Positions 52,101-64,000 of a stretch of DNA of 64,000 nt are shown here, piece by piece. The DNA is from Sitta carolinensis (Eukaryota > Chordata > Aves > Passeriformes > Sittidae): contig JAVUNC010000004.1 of assembly GCA_032173965.1 (NCBI GenBank), positions 24,777,001 through 24,841,000 of the forward strand. Direction: 5' to 3'. Below the pieces are notes generated by a model, which did no database searches, had not been told where the DNA came from, and was given only the letters and a program-made list of their open reading frames with translations. The position numbers and the translations under genes are program-made. The stretch's first letter is position 1. Each line of letters opens with the position of its first letter.

Positions 52101-53033
52101 TTGAGAATCTAAAACTAATTGCCAACACGAACTATGCTACAAAAATGTATCCCATGCACACTTTTGAAAACATTAGTCATAACTGGATAATTTTCACACC
52201 CACAGCAGGGTAAGGGAAAATGCAAATAGTTTAAAACTAAATATCATTTGAGTGCAAAACTCTCTCTCAAGGCTTTCAGAATAATAGGCAATGGCATGAA
52301 GATATGCCTTAAATCAATAGCAGGAAACCAGGCAAGAGAAATATCTAGACAGGAGCTCTACAGGGCAGCATGGAAACAAAGTGGGTACTAAAACAAATAT
52401 TATTTTTCATATTTTCCCAGCAATTATGCTCCTCATTCAGAATCCCTAGGAAGTGACTGAGGTTTGTGTTATACTTTCAGCACTGGCACGTAAGAGTTTT
52501 GATTCCCCTGACCTCTGAATGCAAAGTCACACACACTGAGGCGCCTGCCAAGCAGCCTTGTAGTCTGGATCCTTCTGGGATCTCCCGTGGCCATATCCAA
52601 GCCAAGCGGGCAACTTCCCTGACAAGGAGCAGAGCGCAGGTGAGGGGTGTAGGCAAAGCAAGCAAGCAAGCAGAGGCTCCGCAGTCACAAAAGCGACCAG
52701 CTCTGCACGTACTCACAGCGAGGTCAATAACTGGGCTCAGGGCTGCTTTTGGGCACAGGGAGGTCTGGCATGTACAGTAAGCACAGCTTTTCCCCAAGTA
52801 ACCAATTCCTTTGGGAATGACTAAATCGGCAGGCCGGTTAGAGTAACACAGATGAAGAGCTCATTTTGTGTTGGGAAGGGAAAAAAACAAACCAAGAAAT
52901 GAAAGAGGACATTATGACTTTCATGCAAAATGAAAAGTTCGCTGTGTGATTTCATTAACAAAAGACCACGACAATATGTACTCGGGTAAAGAGAACAACT
53001 TCTGACCTTGAAATTGCGTGCTAAATAAATTAC

Positions 53034-53068
53034 CTCAGAGCGAAAGTGATGAGTTCTCATGACAGCAT
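53034..53068 (-). CDS. DST: DST exon 2, 35-nt micro-exon
   Basis: A 35-nt exon that completes the Asp codon begun in exon 1 and adds AVMRTHHFRSE. From memory the mammalian a2 form has DAVLRSHHFRSE at this place, so 10 of 12 residues agree. The acceptor is TTCCCTTCCAG before ATG CTG; the donor is CTCTGAG followed by GTAATT. The phase runs from 1 to 0, so skipping it would shift the frame; it must be included whenever exons 1 and 3 are joined. Intron 1 (53069-53500, 432 bp) separates it from exon 1. It was identified by phase-consistent splice sites flanking the conserved peptide. Confidence 0.95.
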
Positions 53069-53500
53069 CTGGAAGGGAAGCAGAAAGAGACACAGGCTCC
53101 ACTAGCTGTACCTCGCATTTCGCCCCGGCTAACGGGTTTATCTCGCCACTCGCCCTTTGGCGCACACTCGGGACGACTCTGGCCCTTCAGGCACAGCCGG
53201 CAGCTCCGCCCGGCATTTATATTTAATTCATCGGGAAGAAGTTCGGCATAAAGTTCTGCTGCGCTTTGACAGACCGGGGAGGGCTGGGGGGTTTCCCAGC
53301 CTCTCACCTCTCTCCCTCTAGGCGAGGTTTTGCTGAGGGATGGGTGGAGACAAGGCTGCCGCAGTCCTGGGCTCGGCTTGAATTTTCTTTAAAGCCTTTG
53401 CCCGGCTTTAAACCATGCCACGGCGGCCCTCCGCTGGCAGAAACCTGGGGATGGGCCGGGGACACCCCCGCCGCCCTCAGGGACCGGCAGCATCTCTTAC

Positions 53501-53681
53501 CTCGGCTCCTTGAGCGACCTGAAAAGACGGATTTGATGGGATGCCTCCCTTTCTGGAGCCTGCGGTGCCAGCAGCAGAAGAATAAAATCGTGGCAATGGT
53601 CCCCAGCAGCAGCAGGAGCAAGAAGAGGGCGCACTGGATGCTGTAGGGTCTCAGCAGGACCAGGAAAGCCGCGGCAATCAT
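53501..53681 (-). CDS. DST: DST first coding exon, transmembrane (a2-type) N-terminus
   Basis: This exon encodes the first 60 residues plus one base of the membrane-anchored dystonin form. It begins MIAAAFLVLLRPYSIQCALF, continues with a Leu/Ile/Phe-rich hydrophobic segment (about residues 15-37) ending FFCCWHRR, then the basic LQKGRHPIKSVFSGRSRSR. The mammalian a2 N-terminus, from memory, is almost identical (MIAAAFLVLLRPYSIQCALF). In mammals this segment targets the isoform to perinuclear, ER and nuclear-envelope membranes, while the downstream calponin-homology domain binds actin or nesprin-3. The ATG at 53681 is preceded by an in-frame TGA six bases upstream (53685-53687), which fixes the start. 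The donor is AGCCGAG followed by GTAAGAG; the leftover G completes Asp with exon 2. Two adjacent Cys after the membrane segment could be palmitoylated, which is inference. Confidence 0.97.
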
Positions 53682-53832
53682 GGCTCAAGCGCCCGGCTGC
53701 CCCTGTGCGTGCGCGGGTCTGCGGCGAGCGGCGGGGGGCCGGGCAGCGCCGGGCAGCCTCTCTCCCCGGCAGCGGGGCGGGCATCGCCGCCGGCACCGCG
53801 CTGCTGGAGCCGGCGGCCGGGCGGGAGGCGGC

Positions 53833-54107
53833 GGCGCGGAGGAGGAGGAGAAGGAGGAGGAGCGGGATGGGATTCAGGCCGTGACTCAGCAGCAGCAGCC
53901 GCCGCGGCGGCGATGGTTGCGGTGGGGCTGCCCCTCGGTGCCCGCACGGCTGCCGGGAGCGGGGAGCGCGGCGGGCACAGCCGGAGCGCCCGCGGGCATC
54001 GGCGGGCGGGGCGGGGCCGGGCGCCGCATGGCAGCCGGCGCGGGCACGGCGGGGCGGGGCGGCAGCGGCGGGAGGAGGAGGAGGAGGAAGAGGAGAAAGA
54101 AGAAGAA
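53833..54107. repeat. (GGA)n purine microsatellites in the promoter island
   Basis: Two stretches, about 53833-53863 and 54069-54107, consist of GGA/GAG/AAG units on the plus strand. They lie 150-430 bp upstream of the exon 1 start codon, within the presumed promoter or 5' UTR. A short CAG/CCG-rich run sits between them near 53889-53912. They are likely length-variable. Confidence 0.8.
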
Positions 54108-54660
54108 GGTGCCTGCGGTGTCGGGAGGGAGGAAGGAGCGAGCACGGAGCGGTGCATCCCGCCGCCGAGGGGGCTCGTCCGGTGACATCACCGCTGGAGC
54201 TGCTGATAGTCGGAAAATGGCTGCTACGAGGTATCGTGGAACCCCCCGTGGGAAAAGAGAGGGGCTGGGACCGAGGGGCGCTGGGTGTCGGCAGCGGCGA
54301 GCGCCCGCGCAGGTCCGTGGGAGAAGGGGGTCTGTGGCGTACCCTGGACCCGAGGCGTCGGTCGAGGTCGGTTTCGTGGCGGGGAAAGGGATTGGGAAAT
54401 GATGCTGAGATGCATCCTGACAAGGTGACCGGGCCCTCGTGCGGGGCTGCCCCGTATTGAGTGCCGCCGTTCAGCGTGCGGGCGGGACGGGGCAGCGTGC
54501 GCGCTGCCCGCCGGGGCTGTGCGGAGGGCACCTGCAGCGACCCTCGCACTGCAGGAAACTGCACCGCGCTGCAGCCAATGTCAGCCCCGTGCCCTTCGCT
54601 CGCCGCCGGGCCGCAGCCGCTGCAGCGTCAGAATCCTGCCATGTGCAGGTCGCCGATGCC

Positions 54661-57600
54661 GGTGATGACAAGAGTTCGCCTATGTCGCTCCTTCTGCCTC
54701 TGTAATTGTTACGGTGATAGCCCAGAATTTCAAAGACTGTTTCAGAGGTGTCTGAAAATGCAGTTATAAACTCCCTCACAGACACGCAGAAAAAAAAAAA
54801 ATAGTCGCTTGCTAAAAATATAGCCAGGTACCATTTTGCAATATTGCATTTCCTCACGTTACTGGGGGAAGAGGTTCATTCAAGGCAAAACTCATGTGCT
54901 TTTCGTGCGTCTTCAATGTAAGCACAAAAATCTGAAGAATATTTCCAGAACGTCATAGAAATAACTAAAATATCCGTGTAAATATTGGAGAAACATTGAA
55001 ATGTTACTGCTTTATGTGATTGACATGAAGCTACAGAAAAGCATATGTGTAAATTTAAGTTAAACTAAAAAAAATGCAAGCTGGAAAGACAGAGGGGGAA
55101 ATGTGTCTGTGATATCTTAAATAAGAACAGGAAAAAATAGTCTCTAGATTAGTAAAATTAATTTATCACTGGGCTAATCACATTGTAACACTTTACTGTA
55201 CCCTTAAGGTTAAGGAAATCTGAAAGATTTTTTGAAATCTGCTCATTATGAGGGGAGGGTGTAAGAAAAAAAAAGAGAAAAAATTTGGGTTAGGTCTATA
55301 ATAATTTATTCCAGGAATTTTGTATCATTTCATACTGTACACCAATAGAATGAGCCAAAATTGTCTGTCCTGTAACTTTGTAAAATGGGAAGTTGCTACT
55401 TTGCAGCCATGGATTCGAAGCTTTCCCTCACTGCCTAGAAACTGCCAAATGCTGTAAGGTTGTGTTGTATCATGTGGTGCAATATTGAAATCTTTCCTAA
55501 TACCGCAGTACACTGCAGTAGAATGGTTTTAATGCAGATTACCTGGCGATTATTCAAACGGTCCACGTTACCTCACTGAAACATGAAGCAAATTGATGTG
55601 ATCCTCCTGGCATCGTCTTGAAGTGCCATGCTGCAGGATACTGCGGGAACAGGAAACTTTTTGACACCTTTAGCTCTGCATTGATTTATTGTTTCAGAGC
55701 GAGCTGAAGAGAGGTATGATGGAGCAAAAGTAGCACAGCAGTGACTGCACAGTAAATCACAGAGAACTGAGGGGGAATGGTTCTCTTCACATTGTTCTCA
55801 GGTAACAGTGCACAGAAATAATTTGACAGACAAATCTCTAGTGAAAGCTTTTTAGTTTAAGGTTTATAGATTTTCCTTTCTAAGAGTTAGAGATCACTGG
55901 TGTCTTGAGGATAATGTTTTTCCAGAAAGATATAATAAATTTCATGACAGCTGCTTAATTTTTTTTTTTTTTCAAATGCAAAAGAGAGTACAGTTTAGCA
56001 CAAGAAATGCTGACGTGCGTGATTTTTTTCAGAGAGCTGCTACTCCAGGCTTTTGAGTCAACTATCTCACTCGTACACCAAATTGCTGCACTGGTTTTCT
56101 TTACATTCATTACTGCTCTGTGCTTGTTAATACCATACATATCCTACTGTATGGTAGGGTGGTTAAAACATTACTTCCATGGTGAATAAAGCTTAAATTG
56201 CTGAAGTTACAACATATTAAAAATAAGCAAATTATATATGGGTAGGGTTTTTTCCCCCCATATAGTAATAAGGACAATTTAAGAGAAGTTTTATGTGTAT
56301 CACACTTTTAATCTAAGATTCTTTGCAGAATGTTTTTTAGGGGACTTTTCCTAAATCTTAAGGGTGATAAACAGAGAAGACAAAAGAAATGAAGAGAGAA
56401 GGTTAAAACAAAACCTCTCATCTGAGATTTGACCTCAGAAGGGAAATCGCAGAGGTGAATCCATTGCAAAGAAGAAGTAAAAGAAGGTAACGGAGTCTTG
56501 AGAGTAACTGTGATCACAGGGAGTGGAATGGGAGGGGAGGTCAGAAGTCGTTGAGAAGTGGAATTAAGTGCTTTATTATCTAAGAAAGCAGTTATTGATT
56601 CTGCAATAAGCAAGGGGTCCTGCTGCCATTTCACATTATGTATGTAATGTAGCTGGGATGTAGGGTCCTGCAGATGCTTGCTTTATGGGGACCACAGGCA
56701 GACAGAGCAGTGACAAAGTCACTGCCATAGCTGAAGCTTTTGGCAGCAGTGCAGGAAGCAGCCTTTCACTTGAGCAATGCTGAGGGAGGAGGTGGTGATA
56801 ATTACGTGGGCAGAGGGATGAAAAAGGAAAGTTCTGCTTCAGAGAACCCACAGAGAAGAGATGACCAGCAAATGTTTGGAAGTGGAAAGGCACAGGAGGA
56901 TGTTTCTGTGGTTACAGTTACTCTTGAATGCAGTTTACCTATTTTCCCAAGTGTGTGAGGTAGGGAAACAATATGGAAATTGTGTCAAACTCCTGCAGTT
57001 TAATGTAAGAGTTGAACAGGGAAGGTGCTATAGCAGCAGCAGCCCTCCTGCAGGGAGATAAGGCAGTGTTGACCTCAAATATTCTTTCAGCTGGTCTCTC
57101 ATGATAGTCTGTTCTGACTAAGCACTGTTGCCCTGCGAGATTGAAGGAGGAGATCCTTTCTTCCCTTACCCTTGTCCTGCTTGCAGAATTGCAGCAGTCT
57201 CTGGGCTATTGCATATTCCTTGATAATTTATGTAATTATGTTCATTTATATGAACATTATACATATATGAACATTATATATTTATTATGTCAATTTATGG
57301 TAATGTTCAGCCACACCTTTTAAAACAAACTAAAAATTCTAGCCGAGTGCCACATGTTAGGCTGACAGGCAAAAAAAAAGTTGCAAAAAGAAAATGTGAT
57401 GGCATTTTGAGTGGAGAAACCATGTCTTCAGATAACTGCTGACCTCTCCCAGTGTGAGCCATGGGATTCAAGGGCACTCCACAGCTCTGAAGGCACCTCT
57501 CTGCTACTGCAGACTGAGGCCTTGTGGACCTCATTTTGCAGCTGTAAGACTCCCTTTATCAGTGAGCTGAGGGAAAAAGGTCACATGCTGGATCTGGTGA

Positions 57601-60600
57601 TGTGGACATAAGAATATGAGATGATGCATGAAATGATTTCAGAACACTAGCTGAGTGAGTGAAAGAGTAAGATCATCTCTTTTCACTGGTGTGTAGGTAT
57701 GCTTTAAGGACTGTGTTTGTACTAATTAATTATAATTGAGTAAAGTATTCTGCCGAAAGGACTACTTAACTGGTTAGAAGGGTTCTCTAACCATCTAATG
57801 CCTTCTAACAAAATATTTGGGTTTTTCCTCATCAACCAAGAACCAAAGTAAATACAGTCAGAATCAAAGAGGCAAGCAAATAAAATACAGAATGCATCAA
57901 AGTATTTGAGTGTTATCAACTTCTTTCAGTGAAATAATTGACTTTCCCCCTTGATATTCTACTCACGTGATGTCATCAGTTCTATCCTAGTACCTTAAAC
58001 ATACCACAGGAAATGTTGTGAGAGTTTCTGCTAGATGATTAAACCTTATAAAACACTTTCTTTTGGCTTGATATAGGCAACCCATTGAAAAGAAATCTGT
58101 TATGTGAAATTATATGTTCAAAATTCAGCGAGGTTATTACAAATCTTCATTTTGTAAAACTTACTAAATTATTTACTTGTATGGTTAAAAGGCAACACTA
58201 GCACTAGGTAATTCTCACAATATCTTTGAAATTAGGCAAATGTGTATTATTACTTCAGATTCATTGAAAAGAAAAGGTGAACTATAAATTTAAAGGCTGT
58301 ATGATTTACCCAAGACCAAACTCTTTGATTCCAGTGCTACAGACTAAACCCCTCTATGACTGGAACATTTTGCCTTCTTTGTCCTTATTTTGTGGGTTCA
58401 TCAGCTCAAACAACTTGCGTATCTAAATTCCCTCCGCTTATTAGATTGAATGTAAATCAAATGGAGAATGAGCCATACAGTTGTATGCTCACAGCTTGTC
58501 GTGTTGCTGGGAAAATGCTGGCAGGAATTCTTTGGGCATAAATTGACTTTGTAGGCAGAGAGGCTGTTCTTGAGCCTAGATGGAAATATACTGCTGAAGC
58601 TCCTATGGCACTATTTTTTTATTACAGCAGCAGTGTGCCCCTTTGTCCTTGGTTGAAATTTGTTCTGTATTCATTTTTGGCAGTGTTTAGAGTAGCAGTT
58701 GTCAATCTGTATGTGGACTTACATCCCAGAGGGAATTGTACTTCATTAGTATTTTAACTATATAATTGAAAGTCGTTTAAGGATTGTTTCAGACTGATAT
58801 ACAACACTGGTCGTTCCACTATTATATTACTTTATAAAGTTAGGTTGAACTACATACAGTAAGAAGACATTTAGTTTTACAGGAGGGGAAAAATAGTTCT
58901 AGTAAGTTGTGAGGTTTTTATCCTTGCAGGGAAGATGCACTGCTGTCAATTCTCTTAAGTGTGTGCAGAATTACTCTTAGTTGAAGTAATATTCCCTGAA
59001 GTAAGAGGACAATATATGTCTCTTTTTCTAGTTTGTGACCTTTAATAGTAATGCAGATTTCTTTTCTCCTCCTACCTACCAAAATGCTGCAAAACCAGAG
59101 CAATTGGGGAAGAGCTTTGGAGTAAAAGAGAAAACACTTTGCTTATTAATCAAGCATGACTTCTCATCTATGATCACTCACCTATGACAGCCAGTAAAGG
59201 CATAGAAATAGATAAAGATGCTGCTAAGTTATTAAATACTGACCAAAAATCAAGCCTGAAAATTTCTAGCTTGCTATTTCACTTCTTTGCTTTTAAGAGT
59301 TGAAGGGACAATGCCACCAACAGTAATGCTTTGGTGTAGAATGAAAGATATAGTTTCTACTACCTTATAAAAAGAGTAATATGCATCCTCTTATAACCCC
59401 TCATATCAGGTTATCAGTGGGTTTGTTTGAATAAGTCAAATCTGAAAGTGCATTAAGTTGCATATAGAAAGTATGTCTAATATTTCTTCAGCCTTTTAGG
59501 AAAAGGGTTTTTGACTGCTTGGGCAAGTTGTTGTATGGAGCAAGTACACAGTTATAGCACCTCAGCACAGATTTGCATGTGGTCAAACTTTCTCTAATGA
59601 TCCCATAAACATCTTTAGACAAGATAAGTGATGTATCACTGTTCTTTAATGTTTATAAATTGGGAGCTGTTAAATGAATTGCATTGGTTTGCCCAAGCCA
59701 GGTCATAATAAGCATGGCCAAGTGACTTTATAGAGCCATGCTGACTGTTTCTCCTTCCAGGCTACTTACTGCTTCTAAGTGTTTGGATATATTAAGTTAC
59801 ATGGAAAAAACTTTCTTGGGATTATTCAAACTCCAGTAGCATAGGTATTTCATCCAGTTCAATAAATAAAGAGATTTATTTCTTGGTCTGCATATTAATA
59901 CATTTTGTTGTGCATGGCATTTATGAACAACCAAATTGAAGTGAGTATTAGTTCTCCATCTGTCAGCTGTGGAATAGCTATTTAATAAAGATACTAATGT
60001 CATGTAGAATTAAGATAGCTTCCTGCATCTTACTTGGCATGTGAATCTTTCACTGAGTGTGGGATTAAAATACAGATAAATAAATGTACACGATTTATAG
60101 GCATCTGAGATATCTAGGCTCCTGTTCAAACCCAGGTAAATCATCAAGGCTCAGAGAAAAATGCATTTCCCTGAATTTGTGTTTACTGCCATTTGAGGTG
60201 CCTGGAGTTAACCACCATTGTAAGCCCAGAAGAGGGTCCAAGCCCTGTGCGAAGTCTGTGCCCATCAGAAGAGGCAGCTGCAGGCCAGATATAATAAATT
60301 TATGGTATCTAAGATTGCACCATGCATTTAATTTTAGGCCACTGAATTGAGCCCTGCAGCAGTTGAAAAAAGCTGAATTGTTCTCCAGGAAGCTTTATCT
60401 GTGTTGAGTAGGGGCCTCACACTTATGACTGTTGGAGCTGCTCAAGGCTGAAACAACTCCAAAAGGATAATGTTGTTGTAATAAAAAAACCTGTGAGAGA
60501 TTTGTACTTCTAGAGTAGCAGCTGAAGGCCAAGCAAATAACAGTGGTGCTAGACACCTGCTTAGAAAGCCAAATTGGCCCCTGCATCTCCAGTGATTATA

Positions 60601-63600
60601 GCAATAACTTGAGATACCTGGTGCTCCAGTGATACCTAAATATAAGCCTCTTAATCTAGAACTGAATCCTGTACAGAAAACCCAGTAATGATGCTAGCTT
60701 ATCTTGAAATATTAAAATGAGTGCCATGTTTCACTGATATAATTGAATAAATTATTGGTTAGAACAAAAGTTTAGTACTTCCAGACATACTAAATATACC
60801 TGCTTAAAGATTCATTATCACTCAATTTAACAAATAAAATTAATCATTTGATGCAAAAATTATATTTTTTTCCAATAGATTTCTTCAAGCTTTTAATTTA
60901 AGTCACAGTCCTACAAAGTACTTTGGCATAGTTAGTTATTAATATTATTTTATAGAACTCCTAGGTTGCTAAAACATAGGAGGAGGGCACTATTGTGAAA
61001 AATAAGAATGGCTTCATGAATTGCTTGGGTCACTCAATAGATTTTAGAATGTGGTACAAGGTTTGCACCAAGTTCTCTGTGTAATCCTGTGAGTTGTAAA
61101 TGCTGCTGAGGCTTTAAAGTCAAGGAGGACATCGGTGTAAATAAGGCCAGAGCTGCTGCTTTACCATGAATAGCATCACTTCTTAGAAAAGTATCTCAGG
61201 TTATTTCACAGTGAGTCACACCAGGATAGTGATCTGCAAGTGAGGAAGTGACCCCTTGAATATCAGGAATAAAATCATAGAGTTTTATCCTTCCTGTGGA
61301 AGACTAGTGGGATCATTTCTGTGCATTTATAGTCTTAAGAGTTGCAGTAGTGTTCTGATAGATGCTCCCCCAGATTCCCAGCTGAATTTGGATCATGGCA
61401 ATACTGATGATTCTGGAAAATCTGTACTCTGTATTTCTCAGATGAGAGCAGCAGATTTCTGCTTTTGAATCATCTTTTCCCAGAAATTAATAATCTATTG
61501 CACTGTAAATCTTTTAAGTAGTTACATGCTTTTGTATTCCGACAGTACCTAATTCCACTGAATTCATTAGTAAATCTTACACTGGTTTCAGGTAAAAAAG
61601 ATTAGAACTTACTAATGCCTAATAGGGCATATAATTTATTTAAATATGGTCATGTTTTCCATCATACACTTGTTATTGTTTGAGACTTCAGTGAAGCCCA
61701 AGTTTTCAATCAACACTATATTTAATATTCTGACAAATTAAATGTAAAATGCCACAGTCTAAATAATACAAACCAAATCTGTCCCTACCACTTATCACGC
61801 TAAATTGGAAATAAATAGGTTTTTATGAGATAGATTAATTTTAAGACCAGTTAAGTTTGGGTTTTTTTTTCCCCAAGGAAAAATGGGAAAATTGAAGGCT
61901 GAACTCAGAGGGTAAATCATATAAAATGTTAGTACATAATAAAACATTAGTTTTACAGTTACATTAGCTACAGACATTTGGCCTAAAATAAATCTTGCAT
62001 TCCACCTCGTCCTCAGAAATCAGAGGGATTGTTAGGTTCTTATTAGAACTGATTCAGCATTTCCAGCCTGGTTGAGTTCAGTAAGAAATTGCATGATCAC
62101 AGACTTGCAAATAGTGCAGTTTATCAGTTCAATACTATCAGTCTGAGTTCAATAAAAACTTTCACGGTCCAGATTCACAAAAAGTACAGTTTCCTGAAGG
62201 AACAGGAAAACAGGTTTAGGATTGCTGGTGATAGGATTGCACTAACCACAGTATATCACTACATCAGGTGATAGTAACAGAGATCTATTAGGGATAGTTA
62301 GATAGAAATACAAAAATATTCACAGATCTTTACAATGAGCTAGAGGCACAGTGGTCACCTAGAGGCATCCCTTCAGGGGAGGAGGACAGTCCATCAGCTG
62401 ATCCCAAGTAAGCAGAGGTGTTTCCCCCTCTCTCTTTTTTTTTTTTTGCCCCAAACTTCCACTTCCTTTATGTTATAGGTGGGGTTTTGACAGTTATGAT
62501 TCTACATGAAAGGTGTGTTTTCATGTCTCTTCATTTGCATTCTTAGGATGTAAAAATGAATATGCGAAGAGGGCTTAATGAGGGTCGTAGTTATTTTCAG
62601 TCAGAATTTATAGTTGATATAAAAGGTAGAATAAACACTTTGGTCCTCCTCCACCTGCCAAGGTGGCAGTAAAGGCTGTCTGACCTTCACTAGAAAATCT
62701 TTGAGTCCATCCTTCTCCTTAAAGGACCACATTTATAACAAGGCTGGTTATGCACAGTGCCTGGTAGAGAGGTGCAGGTTTTCTGTGGGGCTTCTCTGAG
62801 ACTTCCACTTCACCCAGGCATCGTTCAGTCCTTACGCCTTGCTCAAGCCAGGTATAAGATAAGCAGGCACATCTCATGTTTTTTCAACCAGTCTCATCAG
62901 TTCTTCACTGACTTAAGGCAACTCTGTAGCAAGCCTGACCATTTACCATAATTATGGATCTGTGGTACATTGTTGTGGTACAGCTCCTTGATTTGCTGAA
63001 ACCAGTGTCAAAGCCCTGTTTTAAGCCAAGATAATCAGACTTGTCAAGTGGTAGGCAATCTCATGTTGTAACCTTGTAACACTTTGTGCTGTGTTTAATG
63101 AAAGAAAAGAGAAATAATGATCTCAGTATGCCATCTGCCAGTTCTCTGGCTGAATGGAACACACTATGCCAAACAAAGGGTGAGGTTTGTCTTTAAGTGA
63201 CCTTTGTGAATTTCTTGAGTGGGTTTGGGTTTTTTCTGACGTTTTGTGTTTAGTAACAATATCACAGTTACATATTTATAGCATTTGTGCAGTATGCGAA
63301 ATGTTAACATGTTTGTAAAAATTAAGAGTCCACTTAATGTGGACTCTGCAGAACTTTAAAATTATATGGCTTCTTCCTTTTTCTTTTTTCCCTTCTACAA
63401 ATGACCTAGAATAGTGAAAATCATGAATTTTCATTTCAGTATTTCTGAAATCAGTAGTGTTTGCAAATGGAGCATATAGCATAAGTAAGTAAGTTGTAAA
63501 GCATAAGTGGCTTTCAAAGGTTGTATAATTGTCTGTGGCTAGTAACTGCACACAGGGTAATGCCTGTGAATGAAGTTTCCTCCAAATGAACTACTGAACA

Positions 63601-64000
63601 AAGCATCCAGTGTCAGGAATCTAACCTGATGACTTGCAGAACTATGTTAGAAAGATTTAAAACAGAGAACCAGATATGCTTTAATGGATTTCATATGCCA
63701 TGCTTTCGGCTCTCTACAGTTTCTGGTGGTCTACTGGAATCTATCCTACTATTCAAAATCCATTCAAAACCATAAAAAGCTAATACAAGATGGGTTGGAC
63801 CGGGCCAGCTTCTGCAAGGAGACACACCAATGCCGGTGGAAAGAAATAGGCTCTCCCAGACAGTAAGTCATATGCTGTCTTTTATACATGTCATAGGGTG
63901 AGATGAATCACCTCCCTTTCTGTAGCAACTGAGCCAAATGTGGCTAGACAACCTCTCCCTTTTAAGGCAGTAAAAGTTTGGAAAGGTTAATCCCAGTCCT
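54661..64000. other. Upstream flank of DST, no recognised exon
   Basis: AT-rich DNA to the right of the a2 CpG island. By mammalian synteny this would be intron 1 of a divergent BEND6 gene or intergenic DNA. I compared the longer plus-strand frames with BEND6 as I remember it (acidic N-terminus, coiled coil, C-terminal BEN domain) and found no match. No CR1 or LTR with clear boundaries was seen, only poly-T runs (55.96, 62.44 kb) and a pair of 13-bp direct repeats (57249-57278). Confidence 0.6.

Larger units (their letters stand above)
37516..53033 (-). other. DST: DST intron 2 (15.5 kb)
   Basis: The interval is bounded by donor GTAATT after the micro-exon and a TTACAG acceptor before exon 3. 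It contains short AT and T-rich microsatellites, a weak ancient-repeat relic near 42.8 kb and a 0.9-kb CR1 at 48.2-49.1 kb. Two somewhat GC-rich stretches, 44.45-44.59 kb and 45.7-46.1 kb, show no recognisable exon or family. I see nothing nameable in the rest. Confidence 0.85.
53270..54660. promoter_or_regulatory. DST: CpG island at the DST a2 start, possibly bidirectional
   Basis: About 1.4 kb of CpG-dense DNA covers exon 1 and the sequence upstream of it. Candidate motifs are a CRE-like TGACATCA at 54183-54190, a YY1-like AAAATGGCTGC around 54216, and a CCAAT box near 54575. No TATA box is apparent. In mammals BEND6 is transcribed in the opposite direction from just upstream of DST, so rightward transcription from this island is plausible. 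No BEND6 coding sequence was recognised here, and its first exon could be non-coding. Long ORFs on both strands, the longest 355 codons at 53497-54564, are Pro/Arg/Ala-rich shadows; that longest one is out of frame with exon 1. Confidence 0.8.

Noticed and set aside
53497..54564. 355-codon minus-strand ORF upstream of and overlapping DST exon 1
   Set aside because: It is out of frame with the conserved exon 1 start and is Pro/Arg/Ser/Ala low complexity; GC-rich CpG-island DNA simply lacks stops.
56740..56958. Plus-strand 72-codon ORF with acidic/basic stretches, considered as BEND6
   Set aside because: No agreement with the BEND6 N-terminus, coiled coil or BEN domain; probably chance.
60084..60350. 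88-codon plus-strand ORF in the upstream flank
   Set aside because: No recognisable family or flanking splice pattern; the underlying DNA has weak ancient-repeat character at most.

Overview
The window is vertebrate, and specifically avian, genomic DNA. It contains CR1 retrotransposon fragments in the typical bird form, a solo ERVL-type LTR of a kind common in bird genomes, CpG-island promoters set in AT-rich introns, and protein-coding exons matching the spectraplakin gene DST (dystonin, BPAG1). There is no bacterial-style gene organisation. Nearly all ORFs longer than 60 codons here are chance ORFs in introns, repeats or CpG islands. No mobile system, CRISPR array, tRNA or rRNA gene was recognised.

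The window covers the 5' end of DST, transcribed on the minus strand (right to left). Five coding exons can be placed to the base from splice signals, reading phase and recalled mammalian dystonin protein. In transcript order for the long transmembrane (a2-type) N-terminus they are exon 1 (53501-53681, start Met plus a hydrophobic segment), exon 2 (53034-53068, a 35-nt micro-exon), exon 3 (37327-37515) and exon 4 (19024-19231). Inside the following intron lies an alternative first exon (17557-17647) encoding the short a1-type N-terminus. Exon 4 and the a1 exon both end after the first base of a codon, so both can join the same downstream exon. That exon, expected to start the calponin-homology actin-binding domain, was not found and probably lies to the left of the window.

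Layout: 1-17.2 kb is intronic, with one CR1 relic and two unexplained GC-rich blocks. 17.27-19.48 kb is a CpG island holding the a1 first exon, exon 4 and a TATA-like site. 19.2-37.3 kb is intron 3, with a CR1, a small orphan CpG island (22.85-23.24 kb), a purine-rich tract (27.9-28.7 kb), the solo LTR (31.7-32.3 kb) and an alternating purine-pyrimidine block. 37.5-53.0 kb is intron 2, with a 0.9-kb CR1. 53.27-54.66 kb is the CpG island at the a2 start. 54.7-64 kb is upstream flank with no recognised exon. In mammals BEND6 starts divergently just upstream of DST, so the 54-kb island may be bidirectional, but no BEND6 coding sequence was recognised.

The arrangement gives one cytoskeletal linker at least two, possibly three, N-termini through alternative promoters: a membrane-anchored form, a form starting at the internal Met of exon 4, and a short soluble form.
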